A DNA stretch of 64,000 nt from Mucilaginibacter gossypii. Its GTDB lineage: Bacteria > Bacteroidota > Bacteroidia > Sphingobacteriales > Sphingobacteriaceae. The notes beneath the pieces were generated by a model. The model saw nothing but the letters and a program-made list of their open reading frames with translations, searched no databases and was not told the origin of the DNA. Positions 9,116-18,023 of this stretch are shown here, in pieces. The number at the start of each line of letters is the position of its first letter. The first letter of the stretch is position 1. Position numbers and translations under genes: made by a program. Location of the stretch: positions 1 to 64,000 of the forward strand of contig NZ_FNCG01000025.1 in NCBI RefSeq assembly GCF_900100945.1. Reading direction: 5' to 3'.

Positions 9116-10600
9116 TCATACCTTTTTCAGGATGCGATCAAATACTATATTAATATCTTCTGAAATTTTTAAAATATATGCCAAAAACATATAAACTACG
9201 CCCACGATAACCGATCTGTAAATCATATCTGCGAATACATTCTTTAACGACGGAAGATAAAGCCCGATAAGCAGGCAAACCGTAAAAATCAGTAATATAT
9301 AAACGTGCGCCATTGCAAGAGGCTGCAGGTTAAACTTAATTTTAACAAACAACCAATAAGCAAAGTTTAGTACAAACATGGTGATCAGGTATGACAAGGC
9401 GGCTCCCATCATGCCTAACATAGGTATCAGAACCAAATTTGACAGTACACAAAAAACCACCCCCGAAACAATAAAAACAGTGGTGAGCTTGTAATACTTA
9501 GATACATTCATGATATAGCCATTTAACCCTCCTGTCATATCAACCAGAAAGGCAACGCCCACTATAATAAATACATTAAAATAATTGGCGTACTCAGGTT
9601 TATGTAACAACATTATAATAAACGACCTGTTAATAACCAAGCCTATGAAAAGCAGGCAGCCGATAAGCATTTGTACTACTGATGTCTTGTAATAAATTTT
9701 ACCAATCTTTGCCAGATCATTGGTAACCCATGACTGGGCTATGATCTGCAGTGAGGTGCGGCTCAATGCCTTTGCCGGTAAACTTATCACTACCGCAATG
9801 GCGAAAAACGTACCGTAAATACCTACATAACTAAATGACTCTTTGGTAAGCATGCTCAGCATCAGGGTATCAAGGTTCTGGATCATTACAAAGGAGCTGC
9901 CACTTAATACCGTAAAAACGCCATAACTAAAAAACGTTTTTCTTTCGCTCAGCAGCTGAGCACCAACAGTCGAAAACTTAAAGTGCCGGCCTTTTCTAAT
10001 ATAAGCAAGCAACACCAATACAGCCACCAGGTTAGCTGCTATATATATCATCAAAAAAACATGGTAATCAACCAGCTTAATAGCTATGAGCAAAACGCCC
10101 GCAGTTGTGAACAAACGTAATCCTACTTCGCGCAAAAAGGATGAAAGCACATTTTTAAATACCGTAAGCGCCAGGTTTTCCAGAACAGAAAATACCAGCG
10201 TAAAAAATGACAACGGAATAAGGTAATAGAAATACCTGATCAGTAACGGAGCTCCATTCTTATTCTTATAGTAACTAATAATAAAATCCTTAAAAACCAC
10301 AAAAAGCACCGTGAAGATCGCAAAACCTATCAGGCTCCAAACAGTTACAAAAGATGCGAAACCGCTATGTTTTTTATCGTCGCTGCGATAGTAAGGGAAA
10401 TATTTAAGAATGATATTACCAATACCTAACCCTGCAAACTGTGCATAAAGCAGCGATATGGTTCCCATTAAAATAAAAAAACCGATCTCTTCTGTGATAA
10501 GGATACGCTGAAAAAGAATGATAAGGTTAAAAAAACCTAAAGCAACTCCCGCATACAATATGAGGCTGTTAAAAAATCCCTGCTTTTGTAAAAGATTCAT
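9116..10600 (-). CDS. Wzx-like polysaccharide flippase
   Basis: Integral inner-membrane protein of 494 residues with about 12-14 predicted hydrophobic segments spread over its whole length, starting with SLILYAGVALGFFNLIILF. The opening pattern, the GLGIGNIILKYFPYYRS motif near 58-74 and the total length fit the polysaccharide transporter (PST) branch of the MOP superfamily, which flips lipid-linked oligosaccharides across the inner membrane. It is the last gene of a three-gene operon; its ATG overlaps the preceding glycosyltransferase stop by 4 nt (10597-10600). The substrate is unknown but probably the glycan made by the two upstream genes. Confidence 0.85.
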   Translation of the reverse strand: MNLLQKQGFFNSLILYAGVALGFFNLIILFQRILITEEIGFFILMGTISLLYAQFAGLGIGNIILKYFPYYRSDDKKHSGFASFVTVWSLIGFAIFTVLFVVFKDFIISYYKNKNGAPLLIRYFYYLIPLSFFTLVFSVLENLALTVFKNVLSSFLREVGLRLFTTAGVLLIAIKLVDYHVFLMIYIAANLVAVLVLLAYIRKGRHFKFSTVGAQLLSERKTFFSYGVFTVLSGSSFVMIQNLDTLMLSMLTKESFSYVGIYGTFFAIAVVISLPAKALSRTSLQIIAQSWVTNDLAKIGKIYYKTSVVQMLIGCLLFIGLVINRSFIIMLLHKPEYANYFNVFIIVGVAFLVDMTGGLNGYIMNVSKYYKLTTVFIVSGVVFCVLSNLVLIPMLGMMGAALSYLITMFVLNFAYWLFVKIKFNLQPLAMAHVYILLIFTVCLLIGLYLPSLKNVFADMIYRSVIVGVVYMFLAYILKISEDINIVFDRILKKV

Positions 10601-11733
10601 TTAATTTTATTGTTGCTTATACTACTTTGGATAATATGATCAAGCAAAGCGATGCGCATATGAATATCATAATTATTAATCATGTGGTTCCGCGCCGCTT
10701 TACCCATTTGCACGGATAATTCAACCGATTCTGCAAGGGTGCTCATTCTTTCGGCCATTCCGGTTATATTGTATTCATCAACCAAAAAGCCAGTCTCGCC
10801 ATCAATAACAGCTTCCTTAATTCCCGAATGGCGGGTTGAAATTACCGGCAAACCTGATGATGATGCTTCGAGCACGGTAACCGGTGTACCTTCTTTGTCG
10901 CCATTGGCCGCTGTAACCGAGTGTTGTACAAATGCCCGCATGGTTTTCATTAACGTGCGTATTTCTTCAGGCTTTAATACCCCGGTAAGCGTAACCTGCT
11001 CATTAAGCCCAAGGTCGGCAATCAGCTCCCGGGTTTCATCAAACAGCGGTCCGCCCCCAACCATCCACAGCCTGGCATCGGGGTGTTTTTCCTGTAAAAT
11101 TTTAAAGGCCTTAACTAAGGATTGAGGAGATTTCTTTTCAACAAAACGCCCTACGAATAAAAAATCTTTAGCGGAGGCTGATGTATCAAGTAAAGGGAAA
11201 GCAGCAGTATCCACTCCGCATGAAGCGGTAAACACTTTATCGGCAGGAGCGCCCATTTCTTTCAAAGTAGCAGCCATATCTATCGATACAGCAATAAAGG
11301 CACTCGCGTACTTAAATGCATCCTGGTAAAGTTCGGCATACTCAGCAACTGTATCGCGATGATAAACATCGGCTCCATGAAAATGAATAATCAGGGGAAC
11401 TCCGGCTAATTTACAGGCTTCAGTAACAGATGCACCAACCATGCCATATTCAGCAAATACAGCATCTATTTTATGCTCTTTTAAATATTTATACAAGGCA
11501 CAGGTACGTACCTTAATATTTTTCCTCTTAAAGATTCTTTTTTGGATGAGATAACTTAGCAGGCCCAGTTTTGAGCGGATCAGGGTTTTGCCTTCATGAT
11601 CAAATACAGGAAAGGCGCCGCCGTATAAAACTTTTTTATTACCAGCCAGGCCATCAATATGCGCTTGTATAAAGGTCTCGGAAAAAGCAGACTTATTGGG
11701 CTTTATGATGCATAAATTATACGCCTGGCTCAT
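10597..11733 (-). CDS. GT4 family glycosyltransferase
   Basis: GT-B retaining glycosyltransferase of 378 residues. The N-terminal half has the acceptor-domain marker LIIHFHGADVYHRD near residues 112-125. The C-terminal half has the donor domain: DFLFVGRFVEKKSPQSLVKA (about 188-207), ARLWMVGGGPL, VTLTGVLKPEEI and EGTPVTVLEASSSGLPVIST (about 280-300), the E-x7-E nucleotide-sugar motif with the second Glu at VLEA. It lies between a methyltransferase (1 nt upstream) and a flippase (4-nt overlap), so it is part of a small surface-glycan operon. Donor and acceptor sugars cannot be told from sequence. Confidence 0.9.
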   Translation of the reverse strand: MSQAYNLCIIKPNKSAFSETFIQAHIDGLAGNKKVLYGGAFPVFDHEGKTLIRSKLGLLSYLIQKRIFKRKNIKVRTCALYKYLKEHKIDAVFAEYGMVGASVTEACKLAGVPLIIHFHGADVYHRDTVAEYAELYQDAFKYASAFIAVSIDMAATLKEMGAPADKVFTASCGVDTAAFPLLDTSASAKDFLFVGRFVEKKSPQSLVKAFKILQEKHPDARLWMVGGGPLFDETRELIADLGLNEQVTLTGVLKPEEIRTLMKTMRAFVQHSVTAANGDKEGTPVTVLEASSSGLPVISTRHSGIKEAVIDGETGFLVDEYNITGMAERMSTLAESVELSVQMGKAARNHMINNYDIHMRIALLDHIIQSSISNNKIK

Positions 11734-11734
11734 T

Positions 11735-12502
11735 TCAACCTAACTTTTTACGGACATAATACCGGCGGAAGAAACTGCCCATTTTATACACCGCCTTATT
11801 AAAGATCCTTCGGCTGCGTTGTGACGCGGTTACCGGTTTTGGATGAAAGAACGCGGCTTCGAAATCGTCATTTTTTTCCAATACGATGTGTGCATAATCG
11901 CCTACGTTCCACACGTTTTTGAGTTCATACAGGATCACTTCGGTACCGGTATCTGCAGCCAATTTACCAATAACCTCAAAAGATATATGCTCATCAACAG
12001 GCTGCATGGTTTCAGGCTTATTAACTAATGACCATTTTAGGTTAGCCGGTGTAGGGACTGTTAAAATAATACGGCCTTTATTGCGTAATATTTTTGCCAG
12101 TGCGGCATGAACAGCAGGCCTGTCTGTAACAGCTATATGTTCATACACATCCATAAAAACAATCAGATCAAACTGCTCATTAAAGGTATCGGGGGTAAGG
12201 ATGCTTTCCTTAAAATTGAGCTTGCTGTCACCAAAAAGCTTTTGAGCAATCTGAATAGACATTGTGCTGATATCAATTCCAGTAATAACGGCATCGGGCC
12301 AGTATTTACGCATCCGCGAACATATATTGCCCATACCACAACCTACTTCCAAAATGCGGACCGGTGCTGAAGGCGTAAAACGCTTAATAGTTTCCCACCC
12401 AAACTCAATACGAGGGTTCACTACTATGTAATCATTAAGCTTGTTTTTGACGTGCTCATCATAATAAGACACAACGTTTTCGCGGTTCGGATTTTCAGTC
12501 AT
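11735..12502 (-). CDS. class I SAM-dependent methyltransferase
   Basis: The 255-residue protein has the SAM-binding motif I VRILEVGCGMGNICSRM near residues 48-64, motif II VITGIDISTMSI and a motif IV/V stretch FDLIVFMDVYEHI, ending in a basic tail (SQRSRRIFNKAVYKMG). These mark a Methyltransf_11/23-type small-molecule or glycan methyltransferase. It is the first gene of an operon with a GT4 enzyme and a flippase, so methylation of a sugar or capping of a growing polysaccharide chain is the likely role (inference from context). A TAACTTTG promoter element is 33 nt upstream. Confidence 0.85.
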   Translation of the reverse strand: MTENPNRENVVSYYDEHVKNKLNDYIVVNPRIEFGWETIKRFTPSAPVRILEVGCGMGNICSRMRKYWPDAVITGIDISTMSIQIAQKLFGDSKLNFKESILTPDTFNEQFDLIVFMDVYEHIAVTDRPAVHAALAKILRNKGRIILTVPTPANLKWSLVNKPETMQPVDEHISFEVIGKLAADTGTEVILYELKNVWNVGDYAHIVLEKNDDFEAAFFHPKPVTASQRSRRIFNKAVYKMGSFFRRYYVRKKLG

Positions 12503-12534
12503 TACAGAGGATATAAAGCTATGCTTTGCAGGTA

Positions 12535-12542
12535 CAAAGTTA
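12535..12542 (-). promoter_or_regulatory. putative -7 promoter element of the glycan operon
   Basis: Minus-strand TAACTTTG matches TAnnTTTG and is 33 nt upstream of the methyltransferase ATG at 12502. No -33 element at standard spacing. Confidence 0.45.
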
Positions 12543-12696
12543 ATAAATAATATTAAAGGGGTTTTTGGGCAACAATTATACAGATAGCGCAGCCACGCTG
12601 TACCTGCGTTTTATCTTAACAAAGGTGTATAATCGGTCGTAGCATTTCATGCGGCTAAATTAACAGTTTTATTGTAGTTTTTCACGAGTAGGCTTT

Positions 12697-12740
12697 AAAG
12701 TGAAACAGGTTCTTCCAAAAGGAAAAACCTGTTTCACTTT
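12697..12740. terminator. long terminator hairpin downstream of the LamG lipoprotein gene
   Basis: Two 20-nt arms (12697-12716 and 12721-12740) pair with a single mismatch around a 4-nt AAAA loop; the outer 15 bp are perfect. The hairpin begins 17 nt after the stop of the minus-strand gene ending at 12757 and is flanked by A/T-rich ends (AAAG...CTTT), so it may act in both directions. Confidence 0.8.
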
Positions 12741-12756
12741 ATTAATATGGTCGGAA

Positions 12757-13788
12757 TTAATGTATTGCAGTATACAGTTTTTTAATTTCTTTGTCCGAAA
12801 GCACCCTGTCATACAAACGCATATCGTCCAAAGCGCCTTTCAGGAAGTATCCGGGAGAGGGTACATCAGGATTATCTTTACCAATGTAAGCGTCTGCGCC
12901 TATCGTGATATTTGGAGAAGCAAACCCGTCAAATGTACTATCTTTTACACCGTCAATATAAAGCGATAGGGTGTGAGTAGTATAATTATACACCGAGGTT
13001 ACCATATGCCAGTTATTCAAAGCAACAGCTCCACTGGTAAGTACTGTTAAAGGACTGGCTCCTTCGTTAAAAGTAACCAATCCCAAACCACCCTGCCCGG
13101 TAGATACAAAGTCATACCCGGAGATAGAAAGATTCCATCCATTACCTAACCCTGGCAATCTTTTAGCTATTATCTGTGAAGCAAATGAATTATTATATGC
13201 ATCAAGCTTCACCCAGGTAGTAATTGTAAAATCTGTATGAGATAGCCTGAGTGTTTGTTTGTCTTTGACAACGATGTAGCTGTTAAATCCATTAAAATAG
13301 TAAGCACTATTAGCATTCCCAAATCTATCAGCAACCTGTGTTAAATTATATCCGGAGCCATTGTTACCGTTGCCAGACACGTCAGATGTATTGGCGCCAA
13401 AAGGGTAATAAGCTATAAGGCCAACCTTAAGGCTGTCTTTAACGGTTACGATACAGCTTATTGATTTTGTTTTTTCAGCATTGCTCACCGAAACTTTTGC
13501 ATTTCCTTCACCTTTGGCTTCGATACGGCCTAGTTTGCTAACAGTTATAATTGAGGTATCTGATGACAACCAAACCAACTTCGTTGTGTCAAAATTTATA
13601 GGCCGAACCTTTACGTCCAATTGTACTGCCTGCCCGGTATACATGGTAAGCGTATCCCGCAATGAAATTTCACTAAGAGTTTTTGTACTGTCGGTTACCG
13701 GTTTAGGTTGGTCTGCAATTTTGGTACAAGACGTGTGTGCAAACGCATATAATGCTACCAGCAACGACAAAGGATAAAATTTCTTCAT
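12757..13788 (-). CDS. lipoprotein with bacterial Ig-like and LamG domains
   Basis: Predicted outer-membrane lipoprotein of 343 residues. The signal peptide ends in AFAHTSCTK with the lipobox Cys at about residue 20. A BIG_2-like beta domain follows (about 40-115; LVWLSSDTSIITVSKLGRI and VSVSNAEKTKSISCIVTV). A LamG/concanavalin-like domain occupies about 125-340, with the start GLIAYYPFGANTSDVSGNGN, the core FTITTWVKLD and the end GALDDMRLYDRVLSDKEI, typical of carbohydrate- or protein-binding jelly rolls. It is monocistronic between a strong promoter and a long terminator hairpin. The ligand is unknown; a role in binding surface glycan is inference. Confidence 0.85.
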   Translation of the reverse strand: MKKFYPLSLLVALYAFAHTSCTKIADQPKPVTDSTKTLSEISLRDTLTMYTGQAVQLDVKVRPINFDTTKLVWLSSDTSIITVSKLGRIEAKGEGNAKVSVSNAEKTKSISCIVTVKDSLKVGLIAYYPFGANTSDVSGNGNNGSGYNLTQVADRFGNANSAYYFNGFNSYIVVKDKQTLRLSHTDFTITTWVKLDAYNNSFASQIIAKRLPGLGNGWNLSISGYDFVSTGQGGLGLVTFNEGASPLTVLTSGAVALNNWHMVTSVYNYTTHTLSLYIDGVKDSTFDGFASPNITIGADAYIGKDNPDVPSPGYFLKGALDDMRLYDRVLSDKEIKKLYTAIH

Positions 13789-13813
13789 ATGATAAGGTAA
13801 TGGTTGTTAGGCG

Positions 13814-13845
13814 CAAATATAATAAGTTCATCTCAGTTACAAAAA
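13814..13845 (-). promoter_or_regulatory. putative -33/-7 promoter of the LamG lipoprotein gene
   Basis: On the minus strand TTTTTG (13840-13845) is separated by 18 nt from a full -7 match TATATTTG (13814-13821), 26 nt from the ATG at 13788. Both halves and the leader length fit the Bacteroidota housekeeping promoter. Confidence 0.6.
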
Positions 13846-13909
13846 TTTCCACTGTCACCTCATCGCATTTTATAATAAATTAGTGTTAAAGTCGCATATT
13901 TTGCCGAAA

Positions 13910-15910
13910 TTAATTATCCTTTATAATGGTTTTCATTGCTGCCTTTTTCTTAGCAGCTGTTTTTGTAGTCACCAGCACAACACCATTTACGGCCCTCTCG
14001 CCATAAATAGCCACAGTATTTTTATCTTTTAACACACTTATCCGTTCGATATCGTTCGGATTAATTTTACTTAACGATGTACCCTGGGCCAGGGCTATCC
14101 CATCTATAATAATTAAAGGCGCTGATTTACCGCTATACTTGTCACTAACTATCACATGCTGCCTGGTGGTATCAACAACCAAACCGCCATATATTGGCCT
14201 GTCTTCGCCCGACGGATTTACAACATCCCCGGTTTTATTTTCGCCTGGCTTTGCAGATTTATCATCGGCCAGTGTAAAGCTTATCGGCACAGAATACTGT
14301 ACTTTCACCGGCTTGCCATTCTGAATTCCAGGTTTCCAGGCCGGCGATATACTAAGCACTCTTAAAGCTTCCTCGTCGCAACCTGAGCCTATCCCTCTTA
14401 CAACCTTCATGTTTGATAACGACCCATCTTTTTCAACAACAAAAGTTATGATCACCCTGCCCTGAACATTATTATCACGGGCGGTTTTGGGATACCTCAG
14501 GTTAGTCATCAGGAACTTTCCAAACGCTTCCAACCCACCTTTAAACTCAGGCACCTGCTCAACTGAGGTAAATACCGGATCAGAACCTGATTGAGCCGAA
14601 GCTATTGAGAATGTTACAGGTGCAGTAGTCTTTGTAGTATCATCGCTGGGAGCAAGTGTAAAACTGATAGGCACTGAATATTGAGTCCTTACCGTACGAT
14701 TTCCCTGCATACCGGGCTTCCAGTTAGGCGATAGTTTTATCACCCTTAATGCTTCGTTATTCAGATCATCCGTAATACCCTTTACAATCCTTTCATTTGA
14801 AAGCGTGCCATCCTTTTCAACAACAAAGGTTATGATCACCCTTCCCTGGATCTTTTGTTCACGGGCTGTTGCAGGGTATTTTATATTGGTAGATAAAAAT
14901 TTACCAAAAGCCCCCAGCCCGCCCGGAAACTCGGGCAAACGGGCAACCGCAGTATATACCGGTGAGGTATCAGCTGCTATAACCGGCCTTTCAAGTTTAA
15001 GAGGCTCATCAATAGTAATCTCCGCCACTTTACTGGCCGGCGTCGAGAAAACTTTATCGGCCTTAGTGTTGATGACCGTAATGGTATCACTATTATTAAT
15101 TGTAGCTGATGACAGTACCATCATCAAAATAAACAGAGGGGCCGACAGTCCGTATTTAATAAGCGTTATGCGGTGCGATTTATTTTTTTGCAACATGATA
15201 ATACGTTCTTTCAACAAACTTTTGTTAAAAAATGAATTAACCAAGTTGTGTGAAGGCGTATTAAATGTTTGGCTTAAAAGCAGCATGGCATAATCGGCCT
15301 TATCCGTACCAGCTTCAACAGCATGCCTGTCGGCTATAAACTCGTGAATATGCTTGATCGCCCGACGATAGAAATACACAATCGGGTTAAACCAGTTAAT
15401 GATCATCACCAGTTCAACCAGCAACACATCGGCCGAATGCCATTGTTTGGCATGTACATCCTCATGCGTGGCAATTGCTTCATTGGCCTCCCCATCGGCA
15501 TTTAATTTCACGGTTTTGAAAAAGGAATAGGATACCTGTGATTGCGGCTGACTAATCACCTTTTTTAGCTTAAACAACTGCCAGATCAATCTGAGCGATA
15601 AAAAAACGATACCCGCTGCATATATAATAAACAGCACCTCCCCTATACTAATAGGCGATTCTTCAATAGGTTTAAAGTGATAAACCAATACCGGGCTACT
15701 GTACAGGGTATACTTTACCTGCTGGGTAATAAATAGATTTTGCACCCAATCGGCCTGGATAACGGGTATCATAAATGATAGTAAAGCGGCACTTACCAGG
15801 TAAAGCCTGTTAAGCTGAAAAAAGGTTTCTTTGCGAAGCAAAAGCACATAAAACCCGTAAAACAGCAACAGGTATATGTTTACCAGTAATAAATATTGCC
15901 ACCAGTTCAT
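13910..15910 (-). CDS. M56 family (BlaR1-like) metallopeptidase with two TonB_C domains and a plug-like tail
   Basis: Membrane sensor-protease of 666 residues. About four N-terminal hydrophobic segments span residues 1-120 and 240-270. Between them lies the zinc site HEDVHAKQWHSADVLL (HExxH) with the third region HEFIADRHAVEAGTDKADYA. The periplasmic part carries two tandem TonB C-terminal-like domains (about 325-430 and 445-560). Each starts PEFPGGLGAFGKFL or PEFKGGLEAFGKFL and contains GRVIITFVVEKDG. The tail (about 590-655; APLIIIDGIAL, IERISVLKDKNTVAIYG) resembles a TonB-receptor plug. It lies 2 nt downstream of the BlaI-family repressor. By analogy with BlaR1/BlaI it senses an envelope signal and cleaves or inactivates the repressor; no beta-lactamase gene is adjacent. 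Confidence 0.85.
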   Translation of the reverse strand: MNWWQYLLLVNIYLLLFYGFYVLLLRKETFFQLNRLYLVSAALLSFMIPVIQADWVQNLFITQQVKYTLYSSPVLVYHFKPIEESPISIGEVLFIIYAAGIVFLSLRLIWQLFKLKKVISQPQSQVSYSFFKTVKLNADGEANEAIATHEDVHAKQWHSADVLLVELVMIINWFNPIVYFYRRAIKHIHEFIADRHAVEAGTDKADYAMLLLSQTFNTPSHNLVNSFFNKSLLKERIIMLQKNKSHRITLIKYGLSAPLFILMMVLSSATINNSDTITVINTKADKVFSTPASKVAEITIDEPLKLERPVIAADTSPVYTAVARLPEFPGGLGAFGKFLSTNIKYPATAREQKIQGRVIITFVVEKDGTLSNERIVKGITDDLNNEALRVIKLSPNWKPGMQGNRTVRTQYSVPISFTLAPSDDTTKTTAPVTFSIASAQSGSDPVFTSVEQVPEFKGGLEAFGKFLMTNLRYPKTARDNNVQGRVIITFVVEKDGSLSNMKVVRGIGSGCDEEALRVLSISPAWKPGIQNGKPVKVQYSVPISFTLADDKSAKPGENKTGDVVNPSGEDRPIYGGLVVDTTRQHVIVSDKYSGKSAPLIIIDGIALAQGTSLSKINPNDIERISVLKDKNTVAIYGERAVNGVVLVTTKTAAKKKAAMKTIIKDN

Positions 15911-15912
15911 AA

Positions 15913-16284
15913 TTACTTTTCTTTTAGTTTTTCAATCAGTTTCATGATCTCATCGGCCTCTTTCAGGTCGATCTTTTCTTTCTTTACAAAAAATGAAAGC
16001 ATACGGTTAACAGAGTTGTCAAAATAACCGCTCAGTAATTTGTCGGCAGCAAAATTCTGGTATTGCTCCTTGCTGATTACCGGGTGATACTCATGACTTT
16101 TACCAAACGCTTCATGCCCAACAAAACCTTTTGTTTCCAGGATCCGGATAATTGTCGATACCGTATTGTAAGCTGGCTTGGGTTCAGGTAACTGTTCGAT
16201 AACGTCTTTAACATACCCTTTTTTTAATTGCCAGAGCACTTGCATAATCTGCTCTTCGGCGCGGGTTAACTCTTTAATTTCCAT
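15913..16284 (-). CDS. BlaI/MecI family transcriptional repressor
   Basis: The 123-residue winged-helix repressor starts MEIKELTRAEEQIMQVLWQL and has the recognition region AYNTVSTIIRILETKGFVGHE (about residues 38-58), as in BlaI/MecI. The C-terminal helices (YFDNSVNRMLSFFVKKEKI) form the dimer domain. It is expected to repress its own operon and be removed by proteolysis driven by the M56 partner encoded 2 nt downstream. An ATTAATAC/GTATTAAT dyad sits 16-36 nt upstream of the ATG. Confidence 0.92.
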   Translation of the reverse strand: MEIKELTRAEEQIMQVLWQLKKGYVKDVIEQLPEPKPAYNTVSTIIRILETKGFVGHEAFGKSHEYHPVISKEQYQNFAADKLLSGYFDNSVNRMLSFFVKKEKIDLKEADEIMKLIEKLKEK

Positions 16285-16299
16285 GTGCGTACTTTAAAT

Positions 16300-16320
16300 A
16301 TTAATACCTCGTGTATTAAT
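16300..16320. promoter_or_regulatory. putative BlaI operator dyad
   Basis: Perfect inverted repeat ATTAATAC (16300-16307), 5-nt spacer, GTATTAAT (16313-16320). The inner TAC...GTA halves agree with the TACA/TGTA core of BlaI/MecI operators. It sits between the blaI-like start and a degenerate minus-strand -7 (TACCTTAG, 16337-16344), so bound repressor would block initiation. Confidence 0.65.
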
Positions 16321-16357
16321 GTGTTTAATTGGTTAAACTAAGGTAAGAGATGTATTT

Positions 16358-16365
16358 TATATTTG
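16358..16365 (+). promoter_or_regulatory. putative -7 promoter element of the beta-CASP nuclease gene
   Basis: TATATTTG on the plus strand, a full TAnnTTTG match, 77 nt before the ATG at 16442. The nearest TTG (16329-16331) is 26 nt upstream, longer than ideal. Confidence 0.45.
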
Positions 16366-16441
16366 CAACTAAATTTTTAGTTATTAATTTCTTAAACTTT
16401 AAATCATCATATTCGTTGTGATACTTCATACCATTTTATAA

Positions 16442-17845
16442 ATGAACATAACCTTCCATGGTGCTGCCCGTAACGTAACCGGCAGCAAGCATTTACTCCG
16501 CTTAAACGACGGTACCAGCATATTATTAGACTGCGGCATGTTCCAGGGCCTGGGCGAGCAAACCGAAGAAATGAACGAACATTTTGGCTTTAATCCCAAA
16601 GGTGTAACACACATGATCCTTTCGCACGCGCATATTGACCATTGCGGTTTAATTCCCCGGCTCGTTGCCGAAGGATTTGAGGGAAACATTTATTGCACCT
16701 CGGCCACGATGGACCTTACACGCATCCTGCTGCTCGATTCGGCAAAGATCCAGGTACAGGACACCGAGTATAGTAACAAACACCGCATCCGCAAAGGCTT
16801 GCCGCTGCTTAATCCTTTGTACACCGAAGAGGATGTGATGGAGGCCCTTCGCCTGTTCAAAATTGTTGAATATGGCGAAGAGTTTGAAATTACCCCTGCC
16901 GTAAAATTCAACTTTACTGATGCCGGGCATATTCTGGGCAGCGCGGCAGTGCATATTACCGTTACAGAAAACGGCAGGGATACCCACATTACTTTTAGCG
17001 GCGATGTTGGTCGTTATGACGATCTGCTGTTGAAAAACCCGCAAACATTTGAGCAGGCTGATTATATTTTACTGGAATCAACCTATGGCGATTCCCTGCA
17101 TAAAGAACTGGGGCCTATTGAAGAGTCGCTGCTGGAGATCATTAAAGAAACCTGCGAAGTTAAAAATGGCAAGGTAATTATCCCGGCATTCAGCGTTGGC
17201 CGTACGCAGGAATTACTGTACGCCTTAAACGGCCTGGAACTGAAAGGTATCCTGCCGGATGTTCCTTATTATGTAGATAGCCCGCTATCGGAAAAAGCAA
17301 CCGAAGTATTGATGAACCACACCGAGGTTTATAATAAAAATGTGCAGGAAGTTTTAAAAACCGATGCCAATCCTTTTGGGTTTAAGGGCTTGCGCTTTAT
17401 TGAAAGTGTAGAGGAATCAAAGGCCCTGAATAACGATCCGCGACCTTGTGTCATCATTTCCTCATCGGGCATGGCCGAGGCCGGGCGGGTAAAGCACCAC
17501 ATTAAAAACAATATCAATAATCAAAAGAACACTATTTTAATGGTAGGCTATGCTGAGCCAAATTCATTGGGCGGCCGGTTATTAAAAGGCGACCATGAGG
17601 TACATATTTTTGGTGAAATGTATGAGGTAAAAGCCGAGGTCCGCTCCATCAAATCAATGAGCGCCCACGGCGATTATGACGACCTGCTCCATTTCCTGGC
17701 CTGCCAGGACCCCGCATTGGTAAAAACCGTATTTCTTGTTCACGGCGAGTACGAAGTGCAGCAGCATTTTGCCGCGAAAATTAAAGCGCACGGCTTTCAT
17801 CATGTTGAGATCCCGTACCAGCATCAGAAAATTGTTTTGGAATAG
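16442..17845 (+). CDS. MBL-fold beta-CASP RNA-processing exonuclease-like protein
   Basis: The 467-residue metallo-beta-lactamase protein of the CPSF/Ysh1-like branch begins MNITFHGAARNVTGSKHLL. Metal ligands are visible in LSHAHIDHCGLIPRL (HxHxDH, about residues 60-74), DAGHILGSAAVHI (about 161) and FSGDVGRYD (about 183). The beta-CASP part has VIIPAFSVGRTQELLYAL (about 243-260) and the RMMBL end SMSAHGDYDDLLHF and FLVHGEY. Length and motifs match bacterial homologues thought to act as RNA endo/exonucleases; the exact substrate is unknown. It is divergent from the blaI-like gene and stands alone. Confidence 0.9.
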   Translation: MNITFHGAARNVTGSKHLLRLNDGTSILLDCGMFQGLGEQTEEMNEHFGFNPKGVTHMILSHAHIDHCGLIPRLVAEGFEGNIYCTSATMDLTRILLLDSAKIQVQDTEYSNKHRIRKGLPLLNPLYTEEDVMEALRLFKIVEYGEEFEITPAVKFNFTDAGHILGSAAVHITVTENGRDTHITFSGDVGRYDDLLLKNPQTFEQADYILLESTYGDSLHKELGPIEESLLEIIKETCEVKNGKVIIPAFSVGRTQELLYALNGLELKGILPDVPYYVDSPLSEKATEVLMNHTEVYNKNVQEVLKTDANPFGFKGLRFIESVEESKALNNDPRPCVIISSSGMAEAGRVKHHIKNNINNQKNTILMVGYAEPNSLGGRLLKGDHEVHIFGEMYEVKAEVRSIKSMSAHGDYDDLLHFLACQDPALVKTVFLVHGEYEVQQHFAAKIKAHGFHHVEIPYQHQKIVLE

Positions 17846-17873
17846 GGAGTTTAAACAAGTAAAAAGCAAAAAA

Positions 17874-17992
17874 TTGTCATTTCGATAGAGCATGGGGGGA
17901 TATGAGCACCGCGCGAAAGAGAAATCTTATACACCCTGTAAATCCCCTAAGCACATCTCATAAATCCCACTATACCTCTATGGAAATGACAA
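17874..17992. repeat. fold-back repeat, TGTCATTTCG family (left copy)
   Basis: A 119-bp unit with 17-bp terminal inverted repeats (17874-17890 and 17976-17992, one mismatch) that extend imperfectly for about 37 nt. Its first part, 17875-17935, is a 61-nt sequence running from TGTCATTTCG to GAGAAATCTTATACACC. The same 61-nt sequence recurs in opposite orientation at 18410-18470, beyond the GIY-YIG gene. Confidence 0.75.
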
Positions 17993-18023
17993 TCTTCCAG
18001 TTACAAAATATCTACCTTTAAAA

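Noticed and set aside
10682..11125. 147-residue open frame antisense to the GT4 gene
   Set aside because: Antisense shadow of a clear glycosyltransferase donor domain.
14805..15293. 162-residue open frame antisense to the M56 peptidase gene
   Set aside because: The opposite strand encodes a well-supported domain protein over the same bases.
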